Origin: an uncultured beta proteobacterium
Lineage (GTDB): Bacteria; Pseudomonadota; Gammaproteobacteria; Burkholderiales; Burkholderiaceae
DNA: 32,917 nucleotides
Direction: 5' to 3'
NCBI GenBank assembly: GCA_903845455.1
Contig: CAIMXN010000071.1
Coordinates: forward strand, 1 to 32,917
This document shows positions 16,727-23,516 of the stretch, piece by piece. A program made the translations under genes and the position numbers. The number at the start of each line of letters is the position of its first letter. The first letter of the stretch is position 1. The notes under the pieces are model-generated. The model worked only from the letters and a program-made list of their open reading frames with translations. It ran no database searches and was not told where the DNA came from.

Positions 16727-17611
16727 TTAACCCATTGCCCCTGCTTTGCCAAATAAACCCTGGGGTCGAATGAGCAGGACAACTGCCATGAGGACGAAGA
16801 TCGAAAGCTCGGCAAGATCTGGAAAGAATAGTGAAGTCATGCTGTAGACCACGCCAACCAAAAGGCCCGCAACTACTGCACCAGCGGGTGAGCCCATGCC
16901 ACCCACTACCGTGACAACAAAAGATTCCGCCAGAATCGGAATGCCCATCTCAGGATTAACTGAACGGGTTGGCGATGCCAAGATACCCGAGAGGCCTGCA
17001 ATTGCACATCCCATACCAAAGACCAAGAGCCATACTTTAGCAATATCCACACCTAAGACTTTGACGATTTCTTGATCAGCAGCGCCAGCTTTAATGATGA
17101 GTCCATAACGCGTCTTTTGAATAAATAGCCAGACTGCAAAAATAATGCATGCCGTGGCAGCAATCAGAAATAAACGATATTTAGGGAAGGTGCCAATACC
17201 AACATCCATAGTGCCACCTAAACCCTCTGGCGTAATGGAAGGAAGGCCTTCGATACCAAAACTGACCCGCATCGCTTCAATGAGAACATAGGAAAGACCG
17301 AAGGTGAGTAATAGTGGATAGTCAATACCGCGACCATAAAGAGGGCGCACTAAGAAACGTTCCGTTACTAGGCCTAGTGCACCGGTAGCCAGTGGAGTCA
17401 GGATGAGACTAAACCAAAAATTACCAGTAATACCTAAGAAGTAGACACCCAGAAATGCGCCGACCATAAAAAATGCGCCATGGGCAAAGTTGACTACATT
17501 GAGCATGCCAAAGATCAGACATAAGCCAAGAGCAAGTAGTGCATAGATGCTACCCAAGGCTATGCCTGTGAGCAGCTGCATGCATAAAAGTTCAAACGAA
17601 AGTCCGGTCAT
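16727..17611 (-). CDS. livH: Branched-chain-amino-acid-type ABC transporter permease LivH
   Basis: 294 residues, about eight helices. LivH features: LALGSIYALLALGLCLIFGM, NFAHGAFFMVGAF, GRGIDYPLLLTFGLSYVL, and the coupling region DQEIVKVLGVDIAKVWLLVF. It lies 88 bp downstream of livJ, separated by a terminator-like hairpin, so it is probably expressed at a lower level than the binding protein. Confidence 0.9.
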   Translation of the reverse strand: MTGLSFELLCMQLLTGIALGSIYALLALGLCLIFGMLNVVNFAHGAFFMVGAFLGVYFLGITGNFWFSLILTPLATGALGLVTERFLVRPLYGRGIDYPLLLTFGLSYVLIEAMRVSFGIEGLPSITPEGLGGTMDVGIGTFPKYRLFLIAATACIIFAVWLFIQKTRYGLIIKAGAADQEIVKVLGVDIAKVWLLVFGMGCAIAGLSGILASPTRSVNPEMGIPILAESFVVTVVGGMGSPAGAVVAGLLVGVVYSMTSLFFPDLAELSIFVLMAVVLLIRPQGLFGKAGAMG

Positions 17612-17627
17612 AGAGGTACTCAGAAAA

Positions 17628-17658
17628 ACTCCCCTTAGACCAAGGTCTTCAGGGGAGT
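17628..17658 (-). terminator. Terminator-like hairpin between livJ and livH
   Basis: ACTCCCCT (17628-17635) pairs perfectly with AGGGGAGT (17651-17658), and an inner AGAC/GTCT stem caps it. Read on the minus strand, the stem is followed directly by a TTTTT run (17623-17627 complement), the layout of an intrinsic terminator. Because it lies inside an operon, it probably acts as a partial terminator or an mRNA-stabilising 3' end, giving more binding protein than permease. Confidence 0.7.
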
Positions 17659-17661
17659 GAC

Positions 17662-17698
17662 TCAGGGCTAATCACATGATCAACCCTGAAATTTCAGG
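17662..17698 (-). repeat. Overlapping dyads just after the livJ stop codon
   Basis: TCAGGG (17662-17667) can pair with CCCTGA (17684-17689), while CCTGAAATTTCAGG (17685-17698) is itself a perfect 14-bp palindrome that uses the same bases. The two structures exclude one another. They lie between the livJ stop and the terminator-like hairpin, so they could tune its formation or protect the livJ mRNA end. The sequence is direct; the role is inferred. Confidence 0.5.
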
Positions 17699-17699
17699 A

Positions 17700-18935
17700 T
17701 TAGGCTTTGTGGCCTAATTCTGCGCAACTGCGCATGTTTTTCTCGGTAGTTGGCTCAATCGTCAAAATCTTAAAGACATCGTACTTGTCTTTCATATCTT
17801 TGGATTTGGACTCTACGATGATGACAGACTGCACAGCTTGGTGGTCGCACTTGCGATAGTATTCCGGACCCTTGTACCAGTCGTACTTGAGGTTCTCCAT
17901 CGCAGAAATCACTTTCATAGTATCTGTAGATTTGGCAATCTTAATGGAAGCGAGCACGCTTTTAATCCCAGCATAGCCTAAGGCACCATAGTCTGATGGG
18001 ACTGAACCGTTATACATTTTTCGGAAAGCATCATTAAATACTTTGGCACTCGGAATCCGATCTTCTAGCCCCCAGTAATAAGAGGTGCCACCCAGAATGC
18101 CTTCAAAGGCTTCGGGGCCACCAGCAAGACGTGAGGTGTAGAGCAGTACAGGGGCAACGATCTTCATATTCGCTTTGAGGCCGAAGTCAGTACATTGCTT
18201 GGCAGCATTAACAAGATCACGACCAAAATTACAGAGCACCAAAATGTCAGGGTTCAAAGCCTTAATACGTGGCAAGAAGGCTGAATAGTCAGAAGCACCT
18301 AGTGGATGGCGAATATCTGCCAAAGTAGTAGCACCCATTTCTTTACCAACGCGTTCAAACGCACGAACCATCTCATGCCCATATGCGTAGTCAGCGGTTA
18401 AGAAGACAATCTTTTTACCGAAGCGCGGAATACTATAGCGCGCAACAGCACCAGCAGTCATTGTCGGATTGAGGGCCTCGTGGAAAGTATAGATGCTCCA
18501 GTCCTTGACTTCATTGATAGCATCAGATTGGCTGATGGAATTAAATAGAACCTTACGCTCTTTACAAACAGCATTGATTGAGAGTTGGGTTGCAGCTGAG
18601 AGCGAACCAACAACATAATTTACCTTGTCTTTTTCAATCAACTCAAGGGTCCGGGTAGCCGCTTCACCGGGATTGAGTTTGTCATCGCGTACTAATAACT
18701 CTGCTTTGCGACCATTAAAGCCACCGGCATCGTTAAATTCTTTGATGGCTAGTTCAGCAGCTTTTACTTGATCTTGGGCTTCAGCTGAGAAGGCGCCAGT
18801 GAGCGGAGTCGGAAAACCAATTTTGATGGTATCGGCTTGGGCGCTTGCACCATTCATCCAGAGTGGTGTGCTTGCTGCAGCCGCTCCTCCAATGAGAATT
18901 TTTCTTCTTGTCTGATTCGTTACTTTTTGTTTCAT
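17700..18935 (-). CDS. livJ: Periplasmic substrate-binding protein of the Liv-type transporter
   Basis: 411 residues. The N-terminus has a Tat-like signal (TRRKILIGGAAAASTPLWM) ending near ASAQA. The mature protein shows the Leu/Ile/Val-binding (type I periplasmic) fold: IKIGFPTPLTGAFS, AELLVRDDKLNPGEAATRTLELI, VNYVVGSLSAA and a C-terminal YKGPEYYRKCDHQAVQ. This subgroup binds varied amides and aromatic or aliphatic acids. ATG 18935 has a strong GGAGGAG Shine-Dalgarno, ruling out the longer frame to 19010. It follows the FAD monooxygenase gene by 76 bp and is separated from livH by a hairpin. Confidence 0.88.
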   Translation of the reverse strand: MKQKVTNQTRRKILIGGAAAASTPLWMNGASAQADTIKIGFPTPLTGAFSAEAQDQVKAAELAIKEFNDAGGFNGRKAELLVRDDKLNPGEAATRTLELIEKDKVNYVVGSLSAATQLSINAVCKERKVLFNSISQSDAINEVKDWSIYTFHEALNPTMTAGAVARYSIPRFGKKIVFLTADYAYGHEMVRAFERVGKEMGATTLADIRHPLGASDYSAFLPRIKALNPDILVLCNFGRDLVNAAKQCTDFGLKANMKIVAPVLLYTSRLAGGPEAFEGILGGTSYYWGLEDRIPSAKVFNDAFRKMYNGSVPSDYGALGYAGIKSVLASIKIAKSTDTMKVISAMENLKYDWYKGPEYYRKCDHQAVQSVIIVESKSKDMKDKYDVFKILTIEPTTEKNMRSCAELGHKA

Positions 18936-19011
18936 GGTATCTCCTCCATATAAAACAGTTAATAAATCTGATACTTTTAGTTGTTTTGTAAATCTTAACT
19001 GAATGCCCAAA

Positions 19012-20253
19012 TTAATGTGTAGTCACAGGAACAGCCTTTCCTTGGGCCAGCAGGGCGCTGATATCGACAGCAGTTTCTGCCATGACAGTATCGGCATTCC
19101 TTTTAAGGGTAGTGCTATCTCCATTACCTTTAGCGCCTTGAGCTTGCATATAGCGCCCCAAGTATTGCGCTCTGGCAACCACTTGCTGACCTAGTTGCAA
19201 TCTTTCTTCGCTATAGGCTGCCAGCGCTTCAGGAGTGGCGCCTAGATTATTGATATGTTGAGCTATAGCCATTGCTTCATCACCAGCTTTAGTAACACCC
19301 ATGCCTACGTGCGGGCGCCCAACAAAAGCAGCATCACCCATCAATGCGATTCGACCAAAAACAATTTGCTCTGATAACAGGTCATAAATAGGTTGTAAGA
19401 AAGGACTAGCTGTTTTTTCTAAGATTTCTGCAAATTGAGGGGCCAAAATATCGCGCGCTGTTTTACGAACGTCAGCAATATTCTTCCAGGAAACCTTAAG
19501 TGGTGGGATGCCAGTAGGGTAGTAATGCCCATCCGCATCCGTGAGCAAATTGATTAACTCTTGATCTTCGTTTGCGGGTCTGTACCAGACAAAGTTATAG
19601 CGTCGTTTTCCAGGGCGTGTATCGTTGCCTGAACCAGCCACAGGGTAGCCGAGCATCTGCTCGCCATTAGGGAGGCAGAAGCCAAAATTATTAAATAAGG
19701 TATTTAAGGTATTACTCGAAAGATAGGCTTCATCGCATACGCCACGCCATGCAACATATCCCGCATACTCCGGATGAATAGTTGGCGCCAGTTGAGCGCG
19801 AATGGCTGATCGAATGCCATCAGAAGCAATTAGTAACTCTGCTTCATACTTGCTACCATCTTCGCAACTGACTTGGACGGAGCTACTGTCTTGAGTAACC
19901 GTTTTTACAGCCTTGCCTTGCAGGTAGCGTTCGACTGGAAAGCACTCCTTAAGCAGTTGATACAGTCTGCTCCAAGAGGTCAAAATTTGGGGAATCTCCA
20001 TTTCGCCAATAGTTGAACCATCTTTATCTAAGGTAACGCGTTTAGTAACAGGGACCCCCAGAGTTGCATCAACGATTGCACCAGCCTGCCGTAGGGCAAC
20101 AGCAAGGGCATCATGGGTAATGATCCCTGCACCCCGGCCATCTAATGAGCCAAGTGCTTTTTCAAGCAGGGTGACATCGTGACCCTGACGCAGCAACATA
20201 TTGGCAACAAACAAGCCACCGAGAGAGCCGCCAACTATGAGAATTTTTGCCAT
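19012..20253 (-). CDS. FAD-dependent aromatic-ring monooxygenase
   Basis: 413 residues of the PHBH-like class A flavin monooxygenases. Visible: the dinucleotide motif MAKILIVGGSLGGLFVANML, GRGAGI, and GDAAFVGRPHVGMGVTKAGD, which contacts FAD in the second motif. It most resembles the 2,6-dihydroxypyridine / 6-hydroxynicotinate hydroxylase-like branch (judged by eye from the N-terminus and the GRPHVGMG stretch), enzymes that hydroxylate an activated ring using NAD(P)H and O2. Together with the molybdenum hydroxylase divergently encoded, this suggests N-heterocycle or aromatic degradation, but the substrate is not known. It lies 6 bp after the VOC gene in the TetR-led operon. Confidence 0.8.
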   Translation of the reverse strand: MAKILIVGGSLGGLFVANMLLRQGHDVTLLEKALGSLDGRGAGIITHDALAVALRQAGAIVDATLGVPVTKRVTLDKDGSTIGEMEIPQILTSWSRLYQLLKECFPVERYLQGKAVKTVTQDSSSVQVSCEDGSKYEAELLIASDGIRSAIRAQLAPTIHPEYAGYVAWRGVCDEAYLSSNTLNTLFNNFGFCLPNGEQMLGYPVAGSGNDTRPGKRRYNFVWYRPANEDQELINLLTDADGHYYPTGIPPLKVSWKNIADVRKTARDILAPQFAEILEKTASPFLQPIYDLLSEQIVFGRIALMGDAAFVGRPHVGMGVTKAGDEAMAIAQHINNLGATPEALAAYSEERLQLGQQVVARAQYLGRYMQAQGAKGNGDSTTLKRNADTVMAETAVDISALLAQGKAVPVTTH

Positions 20254-20259
20254 ATCTTT

Positions 20260-20718
20260 TTATGTGTTCTTTGCATCGAGAGCTGCTTTTTCTGCAGCAG
20301 GATAGTTCAGTTCAATCACTATGCCATTGGGATCATCTAAAAATATTTGATGGAGTTTTAGGACTGGCACGGTACGTTCCCGATAAGGAACTTTCAGAGT
20401 CTTTAGTAATTGAATCTTATCTTCCAGACCTTTTGCAAAAAAAGCGATATGGTCAATAGCACCAGAGCCTTGCAGCGAAGTGGTAGCGCGATCGCCTAAG
20501 TATTTTTTCAAACCATCAGGATCATTTTTATCGATAGCAATTAAGTGCAGCACTGCATTAGACCAGTCACTTTCATCTCCGTTATATAACCAAACACCAG
20601 GAAATGGAAATTCTGGACGAGGTCCAATGGTCAGTCCAAGAACTTTATTAAAGAAGGTAGTGGTCTTCTCAATTTCTAAACTCCGAATTGAAAAGTGGTT
20701 GAGGCTTAAGTTCGACAT
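20260..20718 (-). CDS. VOC-superfamily (glyoxalase/dioxygenase-fold) protein
   Basis: 152 residues with two beta-alpha-beta-beta-beta halves: LNHFSIRSLEIEKTTTFFNKVLGL and IDHIAFFAKGLEDKIQLL, ending FLDDPNGIVIELNYP. Candidate metal ligands are His8, the His of DHIAFF and the Glu of VIELNY. The superfamily covers glyoxalases, extradiol dioxygenases and epimerases; the short form suggests a lyase, isomerase or ring-cleavage partner for the adjacent monooxygenase. It begins 9 bp after the TetR gene. Confidence 0.78.
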   Translation of the reverse strand: MSNLSLNHFSIRSLEIEKTTTFFNKVLGLTIGPRPEFPFPGVWLYNGDESDWSNAVLHLIAIDKNDPDGLKKYLGDRATTSLQGSGAIDHIAFFAKGLEDKIQLLKTLKVPYRERTVPVLKLHQIFLDDPNGIVIELNYPAAEKAALDAKNT

Positions 20719-20727
20719 GATGGCTTT

Positions 20728-21423
20728 CTACTTGTTAAATAAGGATTTTGCAGAATGGAGATAGGAACTGATCCGATCTCGAATAATTTCTTGTTCGGCA
20801 TGCGGGCTACTAGCATCATAAATAGCCTGGCCATAGATCCAGCGGCGAATACCGATATAAAAGATCCCGCCGTGCAATCCCATTAAGTGCTCTAACTCCC
20901 GATGGCTGGGCTTAGAACGGTTATTCCGATTACAATATTTGCGAGTTTCTCGAATTAATCTTGGCAGTAAACGTGAGCGCAACATTTCAAAGAAGCGGTC
21001 ACTAATAGAGTGATCACTCAAGCCCGAAAAAATCAAGATACGCACTAGGTCATAGGTTAAGACGGTGCCAGAATAGTCAAGATAAAATGCATTCAGTTTT
21101 TCTTCTGGAGAAAGATTGTTGTCATCAAGCAAATCTTCCCATTCAGGTTTCCAGCGCGACTCGAACACATCTTCGTAAACTTGTTTGATTAAGGCATCTT
21201 TTGTTGGAAAGTAGTGATAGAGCAGGGTATGGGTAATGCCCAGTTCTTTGGTGAGGTTGCGTAATTGACCATCTAAGCCATGAGTAGCAAAAAATTGAAT
21301 GGCCCCATTGACTATTTGCCGTCTGCGATCAACTGTATTCATGCGGCGACGAATAGGCGCAACTAGACCAGCAACTTTATTTGCTTTACGAGGGCTTGGA
21401 ATGCTGTCTTGAGTGAAGCGCAT
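20728..21423 (-). CDS. TetR-family transcriptional regulator
   Basis: 231 residues. A basic N-terminal tail precedes the TetR helix-turn-helix: RRRQIVNGAIQFFATHGLDG, LTKELGITHTLLYHYFPTKDALI. The rest is the ligand-binding helical domain. It is the first gene of the operon leading to VOC, monooxygenase and the Liv transporter, and is divergent from the CoxG/Mo-hydroxylase operon. The intergenic region between them carries a 53-bp palindrome, its probable operator. A pathway substrate or a CoA ester is the probable inducer (inference). Confidence 0.88.
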   Translation of the reverse strand: MRFTQDSIPSPRKANKVAGLVAPIRRRMNTVDRRRQIVNGAIQFFATHGLDGQLRNLTKELGITHTLLYHYFPTKDALIKQVYEDVFESRWKPEWEDLLDDNNLSPEEKLNAFYLDYSGTVLTYDLVRILIFSGLSDHSISDRFFEMLRSRLLPRLIRETRKYCNRNNRSKPSHRELEHLMGLHGGIFYIGIRRWIYGQAIYDASSPHAEQEIIRDRISSYLHSAKSLFNK

Positions 21424-21450
21424 GAAGATCAGGGTTTATCCGAAGTTGGG

Positions 21451-21503
21451 CTTATTGACCAAAAGTTAAATAATGGTACATTGTTGAACAGTTGGTCAAT
21501 AAG
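21451..21503. promoter_or_regulatory. 53-bp palindromic operator between TetR and CoxG genes
   Basis: CTTATTGACCAA (21451-21462) is repeated as an exact 12-bp inverse, TTGGTCAATAAG (21492-21503). The similarity continues inward, so that the two 25-base arms match at 21 positions around a centre near 21477. The right arm is itself an imperfect dyad (TTGAACAGTTGGTCAA). This is the layout of two facing TetR-family sites controlling both divergent promoters. The left edge is 27 bp from the TetR start and the right edge 31 bp from the CoxG start. Confidence 0.8.
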
Positions 21504-21534
21504 ACTCTATTCGTACAAACCCCAAGGAGAAGTA

Positions 21535-22011
21535 ATGGAACTAAATGGCGAGCAATTAATAGCCGCTCCAATCCCTGAAGTATGGAAGGGATTGAACGAT
21601 ATTGATATTCTTGCAAAGTCCATTCCAGGGTGCGAGGAGATTAATCGCGTTACTCCAGAAGAAATCCATGCCAAGGTGATGTTTAAGATTGGCCCAGTAA
21701 GAGCCCGTTTTGCTGGCAAGTTATTACTGAGCGATATTGTCCCGGATGCCTCTTGTTCCATGGCGTTTGAAGGTTCTGGCGGCGCAGCAGGATTTGCGAA
21801 GGGTAAATCTCGGGTTGAGCTGAAGCCTGCTGATGGCGGCACCTTGGTTTGCTACACCACCGAAGCTTCTATTGGCGGTAAGTTAGGTCAAATTGGCGGG
21901 CGTTTAATTAGCGCATCTGCAAAGAAAATTGCCGATGATTTTTTCCAAAGGTTTGCAGCTGAATTGGGCGGTGAAATCATCCCATTAGAGGATGCCCCTG
22001 CTGAAGAATGA
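21535..22011 (+). CDS. CoxG-like SRPBCC protein of the Mo-hydroxylase operon
   Basis: 158 residues: MELNGEQLIAAPIPEVWKGLNDIDILAKSIPGCEE, a KIGPVRARFAGKLLLSDI strand pair, GSGGAAGFAKGKSRVEL and IGGRLISASAKKIADDFF. This is the CoxG/SRPBCC pattern. CoxG relatives bind anionic membrane lipid or quinone-like molecules and help recruit or couple carbon-monoxide-dehydrogenase-type hydroxylases to the membrane; this one has no C-terminal membrane anchor. Start ATG 21535 has AAGGAG (21524-21529). A longer frame would run through the operator. It is the first gene of the operon with the M, S and L subunits. Confidence 0.85.
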   Translation: MELNGEQLIAAPIPEVWKGLNDIDILAKSIPGCEEINRVTPEEIHAKVMFKIGPVRARFAGKLLLSDIVPDASCSMAFEGSGGAAGFAKGKSRVELKPADGGTLVCYTTEASIGGKLGQIGGRLISASAKKIADDFFQRFAAELGGEIIPLEDAPAEE

Positions 22012-22021
22012 TGGTCAATAA
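22012..22021 (+). promoter_or_regulatory. Possible extra half-operator after coxG-like gene
   Basis: TGGTCAATAA repeats ten bases of the operator arm (21493-21502) exactly and begins right after the stop codon of the CoxG-like gene, 83 bp before the FAD-subunit start. No inverted partner is seen nearby. It may be a secondary site for the TetR regulator or chance. Confidence 0.3.
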
Positions 22022-22050
22022 ATAGTGAAGAGCTAAAAAGCAAAAAACCA

Positions 22051-22076
22051 CAAGGCTAAATAACTAAAAAGCCTTG
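22051..22076 (+). repeat. Stem-loop upstream of the FAD subunit gene
   Basis: CAAGGCT (22051-22057) pairs perfectly with AGCCTTG (22070-22076) around a 12-base AT-rich loop. No T-run follows, so it is not a standard terminator; it could act as an mRNA processing or stabilising structure between coxG-like and hydroxylase genes. Confidence 0.35.
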
Positions 22077-22104
22077 CTGAGATAAAAGTGGTGGAGGAGA
22101 TAAT

Positions 22105-22959
22105 ATGAAAGCAGCAGCATTTGATTATGTAAAGCCAGCGTCCTTAACAGAGGCATTAAGGCTGCTTGCCGAGGCAGGCGAGGAAGCACGTTTGATCGCT
22201 GGTGGACAGACTCTGTTAGCTACTTTAAATATGCGCCTATCAGAACCCAGTGTTTTGATTGACATCACTAACTTAAGTGAACTCAAAGGTATTCAACTAA
22301 ACGGCAAGCAATTGCGTATCGGTGCCTTAGTGACTCACACTGAAATTGAAGAGTCTGATTTAATTACCAAGCATGCTCCTTTATTGAAAGCTGCTGCTCC
22401 CCATATTGCACACCGTGCCATCCGTAACTTGGGAACTTGGGGCGGCTCACTGGCATATGGAGATCCAGCTGCAGAATGGCCTGCTTGTAGTTTAGCTCTT
22501 AATGCCACGATGATTATTCATGGTCCTGCAGGTGAGAGAAAAATTGCTGCTAAAGATTTTTTTGTTGACCTTTACACGACCTCATTAGAGCCGGATGACA
22601 TATTAGTAGCTACAGAGATTCCGGTTCCTGATAGTAGCCAAGTATTTTGTTTTCAGGAGCTTGCTCGCAGACACGGCGACTATGCTGTTGCAGGTTTAGC
22701 GGCAGTAGCGCAAAAGCAGGGCGCTGTCTTGACCCAATGTCAATTGATATTCTTTTCAGTAGGCGCCACTCCTCTCACAGCAGTTAAGACTCAAGCTCTG
22801 ATTGATGGCAAAAAGCTGAATGAACAATTGATTGCCGATGCCGTGAAAGTTGTTAGAGAAGAAATTGAAGTCATTGCTGATTTAACCAATAGTGCCGAAG
22901 CAAAACAACATTTAGTCGGTGTATTACTAGAGCGCGCTCTTAAGCAAATGATTGTTTAA
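22105..22959 (+). CDS. Molybdenum hydroxylase FAD-binding (M) subunit
   Basis: 284 residues of the xanthine dehydrogenase / CO dehydrogenase medium-subunit type. FAD motifs: LIAGGQTLLATLNMRL near residues 31-47 and RAIRNLGTWGGSLAYGDPAAEWPA, which carries the TxGG-type motif. The end (HLVGVLLERAL) matches the usual C-terminal domain. It takes electrons from the [2Fe-2S] subunit and passes them to an acceptor. A strong GGAGGAG precedes ATG 22105. Order coxG-M-S-L indicates one complex. Confidence 0.9.
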   Translation: MKAAAFDYVKPASLTEALRLLAEAGEEARLIAGGQTLLATLNMRLSEPSVLIDITNLSELKGIQLNGKQLRIGALVTHTEIEESDLITKHAPLLKAAAPHIAHRAIRNLGTWGGSLAYGDPAAEWPACSLALNATMIIHGPAGERKIAAKDFFVDLYTTSLEPDDILVATEIPVPDSSQVFCFQELARRHGDYAVAGLAAVAQKQGAVLTQCQLIFFSVGATPLTAVKTQALIDGKKLNEQLIADAVKVVREEIEVIADLTNSAEAKQHLVGVLLERALKQMIV

Positions 22960-22988
22960 ATACAGAAAAAAAGTATTTGGAGACTGTG

Positions 22989-23498
22989 ATGAGTTTGAAG
23001 AAAAAAATTACCCTGACTGTTAATGGCGTTCAAGTGACTGCTGAGGTCGAGCCACGAACCCACCTGGTAGATTTTCTGCGTGAAGATCTGCATCTCAAAG
23101 GGCCGCACCTTGGCTGTGAACAGGGTGCTTGTGGTGCTTGCACGGTTAAGGTTGATGGGCAAATTATTCGCGGATGTTTATATTTGGCTATTCAGGCTAA
23201 CGGCTCAGTTGTCGAAACTGTGGAGGGGTTAACGAAGAGTGGCGCTTTGGCAGATCTGCAAGAATCGTTCATGCGTCACAACGCCATGCAGTGTGGCTTT
23301 TGCTCATCAGGAATGCTGCTAGCAGCTGCTGAATTAGTTGAGAAGAAACCCAAAGCAAGTCGTGAAGAAGTGCGCGAGTGGATCTCCGGTAATTATTGCC
23401 GCTGTACTGGTTACCACTCTATTGTTGACGCGATTGTTGCTGTGTTGGATGCGCGCTCAAAAGGTCAAAAAATTAAACCTGTTGTTGCTAATGCTTAA
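22989..23498 (+). CDS. Molybdenum hydroxylase [2Fe-2S] (S) subunit
   Basis: 169 residues with both clusters complete: Cys43, Cys48, Cys51 and Cys63 (CEQGACGACTV...GC) for the plant-type ferredoxin cluster, and Cys102, Cys105, Cys137 and Cys139 (QCGFCSSGM...NYCRCTGY) for the second. ATG 22989 is preferred (TGGAGA just upstream); the in-frame TTG at 22977 is an unlikely start. It links the Mo subunit to the FAD subunit. It starts 29 bp after the M gene and the L gene follows after 18 bp. Confidence 0.92.
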   Translation: MSLKKKITLTVNGVQVTAEVEPRTHLVDFLREDLHLKGPHLGCEQGACGACTVKVDGQIIRGCLYLAIQANGSVVETVEGLTKSGALADLQESFMRHNAMQCGFCSSGMLLAAAELVEKKPKASREEVREWISGNYCRCTGYHSIVDAIVAVLDARSKGQKIKPVVANA

Positions 23499-23516
23499 TA
23501 AATTCGGAAACGCACT

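Noticed and set aside
18565..18580. TTGAGAG inside the livJ coding region
   Set aside because: It lies within a gene, lacks the conserved CTATTGCGAGG core and has no correctly spaced hexamer; a chance match.
22051..22076. Intrinsic terminator between the coxG-like and FAD-subunit genes
   Set aside because: The stem is followed by CTGAGATAAAAG with no T-run, so it was listed only as a stem-loop.
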